Assembly (NCBI GenBank): GCA_035549195.1
Contig: DASZRK010000069.1
Location: forward strand, 1 to 55,180
Length of the DNA stretch: 55,180 nucleotides
Source of the DNA: a bacterium
GTDB taxonomy: Bacteria; Oederibacteriota; Muellerivitia; Muellerivitales; Muellerivitaceae
Reading direction: 5' to 3'
Under the pieces are notes generated by a model, which worked only from the letters and a program-made list of their open reading frames with translations, was not told the DNA's origin and ran no database searches. Positions within the stretch are counted from its first letter, which is position 1; each line of letters begins with the position of its first letter. The translations under genes were made by a program, and so were the position numbers. Of this stretch, positions 9,594-17,853 are shown in pieces.

Positions 9594-10075
9594 GCGGAGG
9601 CTTTCTGCCGCCGACTGGAAAGGAACTCGTACAGGAGATAACCCAGGCCGATGGTGATACAGGCGTCCGCCAGGTTGAAGATGTAGGGGAACCATTGATA
9701 GTCCTCGAAACGCATGTCGATGAAATCCACCACTTTGCCGTAGAGCACGCGGTCCACCAGGTTGCCCAAAGCCCCGCCCCAGACCAGCCCCAGGGCCACC
9801 CGGGTCGCCCAGCGGTCATGTGGAAGCATCCTCTGATACATATAGACGATGGCAGTAGCCCCCAAAGTGGCGACAATAAAGAGGGGGATCCGCACGAGGG
9901 CATCCATCTGGGCCATGAAGCCGAAGGCGGACCCCGGGTTCTGGGTATAGGTGAAGTAGAGGTATTTGGGCAGGAGCGGCACGGACTCGTTGAGTTCCAT
10001 CGTCCGGAGGACCATGAACTTGGTCAATTGGTCCAAGGAAAGGACCAAGAGGGAGACCCCCGCCAGGGCCATCAT
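9590..10075 (-). CDS. lspA: Lipoprotein signal peptidase II, copy 1 of tandem pair
   Basis: 161 residues with the same four-helix architecture and all LspA motifs: LDQLTKF (14-20), NPGSAFGF (46-53), GNLVDR with Asp108, and FNLADACI with Asp137. The start ATG at 10075 overlaps the ileS stop (ATGA), as in the common ileS–lspA arrangement, so this is probably the ancestral position. It ends in a four-base overlap with the second lspA. Both copies keep their catalytic residues. The loop between helices 1 and 2 and the C-terminal tail differ most. Confidence 0.92.
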   Translation of the reverse strand: MMALAGVSLLVLSLDQLTKFMVLRTMELNESVPLLPKYLYFTYTQNPGSAFGFMAQMDALVRIPLFIVATLGATAIVYMYQRMLPHDRWATRVALGLVWGGALGNLVDRVLYGKVVDFIDMRFEDYQWFPYIFNLADACITIGLGYLLYEFLSSRRQKASA

Positions 10076-12933
10076 CCCTGGGCCGCCATGGCCGGGTGGA
10101 CCTTCACGACAGGCGCACAGCGGTGGCAAAGATCGGCGAGTTCCTTGTCCATCTGCCCGGCCGGATAGTAGTTCCAGCAACGGGCGCACTTAACACCATC
10201 GGATTTACGAGGATCGACATCGATTGCGCTACCCATTTCTTTTCCGCGAAATGCCGACTCTGGAGCTTGCCCAGATTTAAAATCAACTTTCGAAACCAAA
10301 AAGAAATAGCGAAGATTCTCCTTGTGCTTTTCAAGTGCGGCTCTAGTTTTCTCATGGGCAAAATCAACATAGAGATCCACCTCCGCCTCCAAAGAACTGC
10401 CGATCACTTTCGATTGACGGAGCCCTTCGAGGGACTTAGAAACAACCCTTTTTGCTTCCAATATTTGTTCCCACTCGTCCAGAAGCACACCGTCCGAATT
10501 ATATTCAGCGGATGGCCATTTAGACTGAAACACGCTTTTTTCATTTTGGCCTTTGAAAGAATCCGGAAGCGATTGCCAGATTTCTTCTGCCGTGAACGAA
10601 AGTATCGGTGCAATTACAACCACATAACTTTTTAATATGTCGTACAAAACAGTTTGAGCTGCACGACGCTCTTTTGAATCAGAAGCAAAGGTATAGAGCC
10701 TATCTTTTAGAATGTCGAAATAACCAGCGCTGAGGGTCACGGAAAAAAATGCATCCACGACATGGAATACACGAGTAAAGCTGTATTCGTCATACGCCTT
10801 TTTAAGAACACCCAAATTACTTGCAGCCCATGTCCAAGCCCAACGATCAACCGAAAGAAAATCCTTTTCATTCACCCTATTTTTCGCGGGGTCGAAATCC
10901 GACAAATTCCCCAGGATGAAACGGAAGGTATTACGGATACGGCGATAGGCCTCGGACATACGATTGAGCATCTCCTCACTGATGGAGACGTCCTCGGTGT
11001 AGTCCTCGGAGGAGACCCAGAGCCTCAACACATCGGCCCCATATTTCTTGATCATGTCCTGCGGGTCGATGACGTTCCCCAGGCTCTTGTGCATGGCCTT
11101 GCCGTTCGCATCCAGGACCCAGCCATGGGTGAGCACTTGGGTGAAGGGAGCCTTGCCCTTCAGGGCCATCCCGGTCCAAAGGGCGTGTTGAAACCAACCC
11201 CGGTGCTGGTCGCCACCTTCTAAATAGAGGACCTGGGCGTCCTTCTTGGCGATGGAGGCCTTCAATTCGGGCCGTTGGTCCATGACCGCGAAGTGGGAGC
11301 TTCCGGATTCGAACCAGACGTCCAGGATGTCCTCTTCCTTCACGAACTCGGCGGAACCGCAGGAACATTGGAACCCGGAAGGCAGGACGTCGGCGGCCTG
11401 GTGTTGGAACCAGCCGTCGATCCCCTCTTTTTCGATCAGCTTGACGGTCGCGTCCAAGACCTTCGCGTCGGCCACCGGCACACCACAGGTCTTGCAATAG
11501 AGGACCGCGATAGGGACACCCCAAGCACGTTGGCGGGAAATGCACCAGTCGGTACGGCCTTCGACCATGTTCCGGATGCGGTCCTGGCCCCAGGCCGGGA
11601 TCCATCCCTGGGTCTTGCCGATCTCCCCGATGGCATCCAGGCACTTCTTGCGCAGGTCCTTGTGGTCCAAAGCGATGAACCATTGGGCAGTGGCCCGGAA
11701 AATGATGGGGTTCTTGGAGCGCCAGCAATGGGGGTAGCTATGTTTGATCTTCTGAACTGAAAGCAGTCGGCCCAACCCCTTCAACTGGTCGACGATCTTT
11801 GGGTTGGCCTCCCACACGCTCTGCCCCTGGTATTCGGGCACTCGGGCGTCATAGCGTCCGGCTTCGTTCACGGGCGAATAGACCGGCAGGTTGTATTTGA
11901 GACCGATCTCATAGTCTTCCCGGCCATGCCCGGGGGCGGTATGGACCAATCCGGTCCCGGTATCGGCCGTGACATGGGTCCCGACCATGACAAGCGAGTC
12001 CTGGTCCAGGAATGGATGGCGGGCCAAGGCCCGGTCGAGCTTTTCACCCTTCACCTCTTCCAGGACCTTGTACTCCCCTTCTTTCCAGCCGCAAGCCTCG
12101 GCCACCTGGGACAAGAGCACCTTGGCCAGGATATAGACCTGGTCGCCCTTCTGGACGGTCACATATTCAAAGTCAGGATGGACTGAGATCCCCAGATTGG
12201 CGGGGAGGGTCCAAGGGGTCGTCGTCCAGATCAGGAAGGACAGGTTCGTCCGGGGCGTCTTGGGGAAAACCCCGTCTGGCAGTTGCTTGGCCGGAAAGGC
12301 AACAGTCACGGACAAGGATTCATGGTCGGCGTATTCGACCTCGGCTTCCGCCAGGGCGGTCTGACAGACCGGGCACCAGTGAATGGGCCTCAAGCGACGT
12401 TCCACATAACCTTGGGAAAGTAGTTGGGTCAGGGCCTTGACCAGGGAAAGCTCATAGGCCGGGTCCATGGTCATATAAGGATGGTCGAAGTCGCCGAAGA
12501 TCCCCAGGCGCTTGAACTCGTCCCTTTGGCGGTCCAGGAACTTTTCGGCGTATTGGCGGCATTCCTTGCGGATCTCCACCTTGGACATGCTCTTGGCCTT
12601 GGAGCCGAGCTTCTCCATGACCTTATGCTCAATGGGCATCCCGTGGCAGTCCCAACCGGGAACATAGGGCGTGTCAAAGCCCTGGAGGGCCTTGTACTTC
12701 ACGATGATGTCCTTGAGGACCTTGTTCAGGGCGTGGCCCATGTGGATGTCGCCATTGGCGAAAGGAGGACCGTCATGAAGGACATAGGCGGGCGCGTCCG
12801 GGCGTTTGAAGGCGCCCTTGTGGAAACCCCATTGTTCCCAAAGCTTCGCCCGTTCCGGCTCCGTCTGGGGCAGGTTGGCCTTCATGGGGAAGGAGGTCTG
12901 GGTGATGTTGAGGGTGGACTTGTATTCGGCCAT
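10072..12933 (-). CDS. ileS: Isoleucyl-tRNA synthetase
   Basis: 953-residue class I synthetase charging tRNA-Ile. The HIGH motif reads HMGH (64-67). The KMSKS loop reads AMHKS (about 613-617), with the second Lys of the motif kept. The CP1 editing domain lies at about 190-400 (TWTLPANLG region and the TAPGHG motif). The C-terminus has a zinc-ribbon (CARCWNYYP then LCHRC). ATG at 12933 has AGGTGAAAA upstream. Residues about 678-913 are encoded by DNA much richer in A+T than the rest of the gene (10195-10900). The reading frame is intact. It heads the ileS–lspA–lspA–lgt run. Confidence 0.95.
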   Translation of the reverse strand: MAEYKSTLNITQTSFPMKANLPQTEPERAKLWEQWGFHKGAFKRPDAPAYVLHDGPPFANGDIHMGHALNKVLKDIIVKYKALQGFDTPYVPGWDCHGMPIEHKVMEKLGSKAKSMSKVEIRKECRQYAEKFLDRQRDEFKRLGIFGDFDHPYMTMDPAYELSLVKALTQLLSQGYVERRLRPIHWCPVCQTALAEAEVEYADHESLSVTVAFPAKQLPDGVFPKTPRTNLSFLIWTTTPWTLPANLGISVHPDFEYVTVQKGDQVYILAKVLLSQVAEACGWKEGEYKVLEEVKGEKLDRALARHPFLDQDSLVMVGTHVTADTGTGLVHTAPGHGREDYEIGLKYNLPVYSPVNEAGRYDARVPEYQGQSVWEANPKIVDQLKGLGRLLSVQKIKHSYPHCWRSKNPIIFRATAQWFIALDHKDLRKKCLDAIGEIGKTQGWIPAWGQDRIRNMVEGRTDWCISRQRAWGVPIAVLYCKTCGVPVADAKVLDATVKLIEKEGIDGWFQHQAADVLPSGFQCSCGSAEFVKEEDILDVWFESGSSHFAVMDQRPELKASIAKKDAQVLYLEGGDQHRGWFQHALWTGMALKGKAPFTQVLTHGWVLDANGKAMHKSLGNVIDPQDMIKKYGADVLRLWVSSEDYTEDVSISEEMLNRMSEAYRRIRNTFRFILGNLSDFDPAKNRVNEKDFLSVDRWAWTWAASNLGVLKKAYDEYSFTRVFHVVDAFFSVTLSAGYFDILKDRLYTFASDSKERRAAQTVLYDILKSYVVVIAPILSFTAEEIWQSLPDSFKGQNEKSVFQSKWPSAEYNSDGVLLDEWEQILEAKRVVSKSLEGLRQSKVIGSSLEAEVDLYVDFAHEKTRAALEKHKENLRYFFLVSKVDFKSGQAPESAFRGKEMGSAIDVDPRKSDGVKCARCWNYYPAGQMDKELADLCHRCAPVVKVHPAMAAQG
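10195..10900 (-). other. AT-rich patch inside ileS
   Basis: Codon choice and base composition shift sharply inside this stretch. A sample line at 10621-10680 is 22/60 G+C, while 12721-12780 in the same gene is about 35/60. It covers the anticodon-binding domain and linker up to the zinc ribbon. Both borders are abrupt, with GC-rich DNA resuming on each side. This is what a recombined segment from a lower-GC donor would look like, although relaxed codon use is an alternative. Confidence 0.6.
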
Positions 12934-13030
12934 TTTTCACCTAAAAGCGCGGGAAATGAAGAACCGCAAGAATATCAAAGGCAGGGGCAAATGTTGAGGG
13001 TTTTCTAGGAAAGGCTTTGCTTCTGTCGGC

Positions 13031-14290
13031 TTACCCGTTCACCCGCAAAATACTGTTGTCGCCGCCCACCCCATCGTGGATACGCTCGGGGTTGCTGGGG
13101 TCGGCGATCCATTCGGCATCATCCAACACGAACTTGTAATGGTAGAGGCCTGGGTTGAGGGAAATGGTGAAGAGGTAACTCCCGTCCCCTTGCTTCACCA
13201 TGAGGTCCGCGTCCTTGTCCCAATTGTTGAAGTTCCCCACCAGGGCGACCTTTTGGACCCCGCGATAGGGCCAGAAATGGATCGGGATCTTGATCGGCGG
13301 GTCGAAGGAGACCACCCGGTTGCGTCCATGGTTCTTGGCCTGGTAAAGGCTCTGGTCCGCCTTCTTGATGAGGTCATCCTCGGTCCCCGCATCCACCGGG
13401 AAGGTCGCCACCCCGGCCGAAAGGGTGAGCTTACCCATGGGCTGGTGTCGCATATGGTCGAAGAGGGTCTCCTCCACCCGCTGGCGGACCCGCTCGGCGA
13501 AATCATGGGCCCTTTTCCGGGCCGTTTCGGGCAGGACCACCACCAGCTCTTCACCCCCATAGCGGGCCACGATGTCCACTTCCCGGGCCTCCTGCTTGAG
13601 GATGGTGGCAATGCGTTTCAGGACCTCGTTGCCCGCCGGATGTCCGCTGGTGTCGTTGTATTTCTTGAAGTGGTCGATATCGAAAAGCACCAGGGACAAA
13701 AGACGGTGGTAGCGGTCGGCGCGGAGCCGTTCCTCCTTCAACCGTTCCAGGAAATAACCGAAGTTATAAAGGCCGGTAAGCCGGTCGGTGATCGCCATCT
13801 GCCGGGCCCGCTCGTAGAGCAGGGCGTATTCGATGGCCAGCACGTCCTGGCCGTCCCCCTCCTCCCGCAGGCGCATGGCCCCCTCGAAGAAGACCAGTCC
13901 CAGGCGGTTCAGGAGCATGGAGACCTGATCCACCTTCTGGCTGAAGTCCTGCCCCGAGGTGCCTGGGGTCTTGACCGATTCCCGGATGACATCCCGCATG
14001 AGGAAAAGCTGGATCACGATCTCGGTGGAGGCCAGGTCGTGCTCCTCCTGGAGGCGCTTCAAGTGGACCAGGATCTCCTTGAACTGGGCGTCCACGGCCT
14101 GTTCGGGGGATCCGGAGCGCTCGACGACGGCCACCAGGTCCCACAAAAGGCCCCGCATCTCGGCGAAGACCGCCCTCTTCTCGCGGGTCCCCTCCAATTG
14201 GGCCGCTAGCTGGGTCAGGGACTTCTCCCAAAGGGCGCGCAGGGCAGACTCCTCTTGATGGAGGAATTGGGATAAGGGGTCGTGGGACAT
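13031..14290 (-). CDS. Diguanylate cyclase (GGDEF) fused to glycogen-binding CBM48
   Basis: 419 residues. Residues 1-160 are helical with no clear domain. A GGDEF domain spans about 165-330: metal-binding FDIDHFK (203-209), active site GGEEL (245-249), and an RxxD product-inhibition motif (REVD, 236-239) at the usual five-residue distance. Residues about 345-418 form an AMPK/isoamylase-type CBM48 (KVALVGNFNNW, then GLYHYKFVLD, then ADPSNPE), which binds glycogen or alpha-glucans in known cases. No membrane segment or signal peptide. It lies 39 bases downstream of glgA. Inference: c-di-GMP synthesis coupled to glycogen. ATG at 14290 has TAAAAT six bases upstream and no ribosome binding site. 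Confidence 0.88.
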   Translation of the reverse strand: MSHDPLSQFLHQEESALRALWEKSLTQLAAQLEGTREKRAVFAEMRGLLWDLVAVVERSGSPEQAVDAQFKEILVHLKRLQEEHDLASTEIVIQLFLMRDVIRESVKTPGTSGQDFSQKVDQVSMLLNRLGLVFFEGAMRLREEGDGQDVLAIEYALLYERARQMAITDRLTGLYNFGYFLERLKEERLRADRYHRLLSLVLFDIDHFKKYNDTSGHPAGNEVLKRIATILKQEAREVDIVARYGGEELVVVLPETARKRAHDFAERVRQRVEETLFDHMRHQPMGKLTLSAGVATFPVDAGTEDDLIKKADQSLYQAKNHGRNRVVSFDPPIKIPIHFWPYRGVQKVALVGNFNNWDKDADLMVKQGDGSYLFTISLNPGLYHYKFVLDDAEWIADPSNPERIHDGVGGDNSILRVNG

Positions 14291-14302
14291 GGTCGGATTT
14301 TA
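14291..14302 (-). promoter_or_regulatory. Candidate leaderless -10 box of the GGDEF–CBM48 gene
   Basis: TAAAAT at 14302-14297, then CCGACC, then ATG at 14290. The same six-base spacer CCGACC separates TATAAT from ATG at the tolC-family gene. No ribosome binding site is present, and the box lies in the short gap after glgA, so the gene may have its own promoter. Confidence 0.45.
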
Positions 14303-14329
14303 CGGAAAGGAAGGTGAAAAAACGATGGG

Positions 14330-15817
14330 TCAGCTCTTAGGAGCCGCGATCTTCCTATAAAGCTCAAGGTATTTGGCCGCGGAAGCGTCCCAGGAAAAGT
14401 CCGCCCGCATGGCCCGGTGGACCAATTCTTTCCAAAGTTTCGGCTGACGAAAGGCCTCCAGCGCCCGACGCAGGGCAAAGAAGAGTTGGTCGCCCCGGTA
14501 CTCATCGAAGACGAAGCCGTTACCGGACAGGCCATCGAGGGAAAGGTTCTCGACCGAATCGGCAAGTCCCCCCGTGCGTCGCACCACCGGGATGGTGCCA
14601 TATTTCATGGCGATCATCTGGCCCAAACCACAGGGCTCGAAACGCGAGGGCATGAGGAATAGGTCGCTCCCGGCGTAGATGAGCTTGGCCAGCCGGTTGT
14701 CGAACTTGAGCTCCGCCGCCACCCGGTCCGGGTGCCGGCGTTTCATATCCTCGAAGAGGGCGTGGTAACGGGGGTCGCCGGTGCCCAGCACGACCAGTTG
14801 GGCGTCCTGTTCCAGGAAACGGTCCATGATCTCCGCGATGAGGTCCAGGCCCTTCTGGTCCACCAGCCGGGAGACCAGGCCCACCACCGGCGTCTGCCCG
14901 TGGTAGGGGAGACCCACTTCGGCCAGCAGCTTGTGCTTGGACTCTTCCTTCTTATCGTGGTTCTTGGCGGTGTATTGGGCGGGGATGTCCTCGTCGGTGG
15001 CGGGGTTCCATTCCCCGTAATCGACCCCGTTGAGGATGCCGTGCAGGTCCGCCGCGCGTTCTCCCAAGACCCCCTGGAGCCCGTGGCCGAACTCGTCGGT
15101 CTGGATCTCCCGGGCATAGCGCTCGGAAACGGTATTAAGGGCGTCCGAATAGACCAGGCCGGCCTTGAGGTAGTTGATCTGGTCGTAGAACTCCATCTTC
15201 TCATGGGTGAACTCTTCCCAACCAAGCCCGGTCATGGGCAGGACATACTTCGGGAAAAGGCCCTGGTAGGCCATGTTGTGGATGGTGAAAAGGCTGCGGG
15301 CCCGGCCCAGGTATTTGTCCTTGGAATAGAGCAGCTTCAGGTAAGGGGCCACCAAGCCGGTCTGCCAGTCGTTGAGGTGGATGATATCGGGCGAAAAGCG
15401 GAGGGCCCGGCACATTTCCAGCACCGCCCGCGAGAAGAAGGCAAAACGCTCGGCGTTGTCCTGGTAGTCGCCTTCGGGGCCGCCATAGAGCCCGCTGCGG
15501 TCGAAGTAACGGTCGTTCTGGATGAAATAGACCTTGCCATGGGTGTTCCCCAGGCGGGTGGAAAGGATGTCGGCGCTCAGGTCGCCCATGCCCATGGGCA
15601 CCGGGATGAGGCGTTCCTCCAGGTCGAGCTTGTAGCGTTCTTCGCTGATGGCACGGTACTTGGGAAGGACCAGGGCCACTTCGCACCCCAGCTTCACCAG
15701 GGCTTGGGGAAGGGCTCCCGCCACATCGGCCAAGCCACCGGTCTTCACGAAAGGCACCGCTTCCGAGGAGACGAAAAGGACCTTCAAGGGACGTGAATGC
15801 GAGGAACCGCGGGGCAT
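14330..15817 (-). CDS. glgA: Glycogen synthase (ADP-glucose, GT5)
   Basis: 495 residues. GT-B fold synthase that extends alpha-1,4-glucan from ADP-glucose. The substrate-binding KTGGLADV motif starts at Lys25. The C-terminal half has SRFEPCGLGQMIAMKYGTIP and TGGLADSV. ATG at 15817 is preceded by GGAAGG; an upstream in-frame TTG at 15835 is less likely. It is driven by a near-ideal promoter (TTGACA, 16 bases, TATAAT) and followed by the GGDEF–CBM48 gene. No other glycogen gene is in the window. Confidence 0.93.
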   Translation of the reverse strand: MPRGSSHSRPLKVLFVSSEAVPFVKTGGLADVAGALPQALVKLGCEVALVLPKYRAISEERYKLDLEERLIPVPMGMGDLSADILSTRLGNTHGKVYFIQNDRYFDRSGLYGGPEGDYQDNAERFAFFSRAVLEMCRALRFSPDIIHLNDWQTGLVAPYLKLLYSKDKYLGRARSLFTIHNMAYQGLFPKYVLPMTGLGWEEFTHEKMEFYDQINYLKAGLVYSDALNTVSERYAREIQTDEFGHGLQGVLGERAADLHGILNGVDYGEWNPATDEDIPAQYTAKNHDKKEESKHKLLAEVGLPYHGQTPVVGLVSRLVDQKGLDLIAEIMDRFLEQDAQLVVLGTGDPRYHALFEDMKRRHPDRVAAELKFDNRLAKLIYAGSDLFLMPSRFEPCGLGQMIAMKYGTIPVVRRTGGLADSVENLSLDGLSGNGFVFDEYRGDQLFFALRRALEAFRQPKLWKELVHRAMRADFSWDASAAKYLELYRKIAAPKS

Positions 15818-15855
15818 GACCCGACCTTCCGGCAAAAGCCTATTGGAGTGCGGGC

Positions 15856-15883
15856 ATTATAGAAGTGGCAAAAAGGGTGTCAA
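15856..15883 (-). promoter_or_regulatory. Consensus sigma70-type promoter of glgA
   Basis: On the minus strand TTGACA (15883-15878) and TATAAT (15861-15856), both perfect, are separated by 16 bases. Transcription should start near 15849, giving a leader of about 30 bases that contains the GGAAGG ribosome binding site before ATG 15817. It is the only perfect two-box promoter I found in the window. Confidence 0.75.
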
Positions 15884-15892
15884 GCGAAGGGG

Positions 15893-17407
15893 TCATTTCC
15901 AGCGAACATCCATGTCCGCCTGCCCCCAACTCGGCTTGGATTTGAGCGCTTCCTCCAGCAGGGTCCGGACGGTCAGGGTGGTCTTGCGGCGGGAGTGGAT
16001 CGCCCGGAAGGATTCATAGCCCGCGCCGCCGCCCGCGAGGAAATCGTTCACAGCCACCAGGTAACGATGCTTGTTGTTCAACGGCTCCCCATCGACCACG
16101 ACCTTCATATCGTTCCCTTGACCCTCCACGGTCAGGCCCGATACCTGAAGGAAACCATCCTGCCCCTTCTGGGCCTGCGAGGTCGCCAGGGCGTCCCGCA
16201 GGACGTGCCCCGGAACGTCCAAGACGATCACTTCCCCTTCCGAGGGGCAGATCTCATAGAGATTCTCCCGGGTGAGCATGCCGGTCTTGAAGACCGGACG
16301 GAAGGTCTGGTTGGGCAGCAGGGCGATCTGGGTATGGGCTTCGTTGCGCAGGGCGTCGACAGCTATTTCCCCCACCAGCGAATCCCCCTGGTTCCGGCCC
16401 GTCAAATCCCCGGTCACTTTGGTCAAGGCCTCGTCCAGGGGCTTGTCGCTGAGACGATCGTGGTATTTCTGAAGGAGGGCGGTCATCTTCGGGTCCTCGG
16501 GAAGGTCGGCCGTGATGGGGATGACCTGGTAATGGTAACTGGTGATGTCATAGGCGGAGGTCCTGGTCTTCAGGTCCCGGTGGCCGTTCACCACCAGGTC
16601 CAACCGGCCCAGGTAGAGGCCGCGGGGACCAGGCTGGCAAAGGATGGGCCCCTTCAGGCTCCCGTCCCGGTTGGTGGACACGATGGGGTCCTTCGAGGGC
16701 TCGGACCCCTTCCCCGAGATGACCACATGGAGGAAGGTGTTGTCCTTGGCGAACTTCTTGGCGTCGTCCAGGCCCTGGCGGGTCAAGGCGATGAAGATGT
16801 CGGCGTCCTTTTTGAAAATGGAATGCAGGCCCTTGGCCACGAGGCCGGGCGAGTTGAAGGTCAGGCCCTGGGTCACCACCCGGCCCACCTTCGAAGGGGT
16901 CTCCGGGTCGGCAAAGCCGATGATCCCCACCCGCACCCCGGTGGACTTGAGGATATAGGCCCGCATGAAGGGCTGGCCGCCCCGGTTCACGTTGGCCGCC
17001 ACCCAGGGCAGGCCGAACTGGCGGCGATATTCCACGATACTTTTGGTCCCGTAGTCGAAGTCGTTCTCGCCCAGGCAGACCGCGTCATAGCCCATCAGGT
17101 GGTAGGCCTCGCAATCGGCCGCGCCGCGGCTCAGCTCGGAAAAGGGGGTCCCATCGATCAAACCGCCGCAATCGACCAACACCACGTGGGCAGGCCCGAC
17201 CTCCTGGCGGATCTTCTCGATGAGGGCCATGCGGCGGGAGACCCCGCCCACCAGGTCCGAACCCTTCGGGTCCCGGACCGGGTCCAACTGGCCGTGGTGG
17301 TCCCCGGTGAAGAGGATGGTGAGGGTCACCTCCCGGGCGGTGGCCGGGACAGGGGCCATCAGGACGGAAAGGCAGAAAGCGAAAAGGAAAGGGAGCATCT
17401 TTTTCAT
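15893..17407 (-). CDS. Divergent 5'-nucleotidase/metallophosphatase family protein, probably degenerate
   Basis: 504 residues with a signal peptide (1-24, cut after ATA), so periplasmic. The fold matches UshA-type 5'-nucleotidases: an N-terminal calcineurin-like domain (about 27-300) and a C-terminal nucleotide-binding domain (about 330-490, with DSLVGEIAVDAL and VNDFLAGGGAGY). Most metal ligands are changed. Only the first motif (GDHHG, 35-39) is kept. The usual GD in motif two is DCGG (79-82), GNHEFD is GENDFD (113-118), the LTH motif is LTR (208-210) and GHxH is GKGS (232-235). Catalysis by the classical mechanism is therefore doubtful. ATG at 17407 has GAGGTG upstream. It sits between the STAS gene and glgA. 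Confidence 0.75.
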   Translation of the reverse strand: MKKMLPFLFAFCLSVLMAPVPATAREVTLTILFTGDHHGQLDPVRDPKGSDLVGGVSRRMALIEKIRQEVGPAHVVLVDCGGLIDGTPFSELSRGAADCEAYHLMGYDAVCLGENDFDYGTKSIVEYRRQFGLPWVAANVNRGGQPFMRAYILKSTGVRVGIIGFADPETPSKVGRVVTQGLTFNSPGLVAKGLHSIFKKDADIFIALTRQGLDDAKKFAKDNTFLHVVISGKGSEPSKDPIVSTNRDGSLKGPILCQPGPRGLYLGRLDLVVNGHRDLKTRTSAYDITSYHYQVIPITADLPEDPKMTALLQKYHDRLSDKPLDEALTKVTGDLTGRNQGDSLVGEIAVDALRNEAHTQIALLPNQTFRPVFKTGMLTRENLYEICPSEGEVIVLDVPGHVLRDALATSQAQKGQDGFLQVSGLTVEGQGNDMKVVVDGEPLNNKHRYLVAVNDFLAGGGAGYESFRAIHSRRKTTLTVRTLLEEALKSKPSWGQADMDVRWK

Positions 17408-17491
17408 GGCGCACCTCGGAATGACTGGGATCGGAAAGAACGGGACATCTGGGGGTTGGGACGCTTGATCGGACGGGGTAGGCCCGGGGGC

Positions 17492-17842
17492 CTAAAATTC
17501 GCTCACCGCGTCCTGTTCGGTCTTGAGGATATGGAAGAGGCCCGGCAGTTCCAGTAGGTCGAACACCTTATAGATGTCAGGGCTGACGTTGGCGATCTTG
17601 ATATCGCCCCGGTTCTTGCGGACGTCCTTGATGATGCTCATCAGGACCCCGAAACCGGCGCTCGAGATGTAGGTAAGCTTCTTCATATTGAGGACGATCT
17701 TGTACTGCTTCTTCTTGAAGAGGTCCTGGAGGATGGCTTCGAACTCGCCAACGGTGTTGATGTCGAGGACACCTTCGATGTCCACGACCGTCACCGATGT
17801 GTTGGACATGGCCGATCGGGAAGCCAAGACCAAACGCTCCAT
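17492..17842 (-). CDS. STAS-domain protein (anti-anti-sigma factor type)
   Basis: 116 residues; a single STAS domain of the SpoIIAA/RsbV class. YISSAGFGVL (58-67) holds the Ser that a partner kinase phosphorylates in known members. ATG at 17842 is backed by AAGGAGG at ideal spacing, so the 11 residues before the domain are probably translated. It follows ftsY by 11 bases. No anti-sigma kinase or sigma factor lies nearby, so the partner must be encoded elsewhere. It could regulate a sigma factor or act in another partner-switching pathway. Confidence 0.85.
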   Translation of the reverse strand: MERLVLASRSAMSNTSVTVVDIEGVLDINTVGEFEAILQDLFKKKQYKIVLNMKKLTYISSAGFGVLMSIIKDVRKNRGDIKIANVSPDIYKVFDLLELPGLFHILKTEQDAVSEF

Positions 17843-17853
17843 GAACCCCCTCC

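Noticed and set aside
10096-10635. Plus-strand frame in the AT-rich part of ileS
   Set aside because: Created by antisense reading of the recombined-looking segment; ileS is intact across it, so no inserted gene is needed.
11077-11100. Loss of the KMSKS motif in ileS (AMHKS)
   Set aside because: The key second lysine and following SLGN are kept; variants at the first positions are tolerated, so I do not call it defective.
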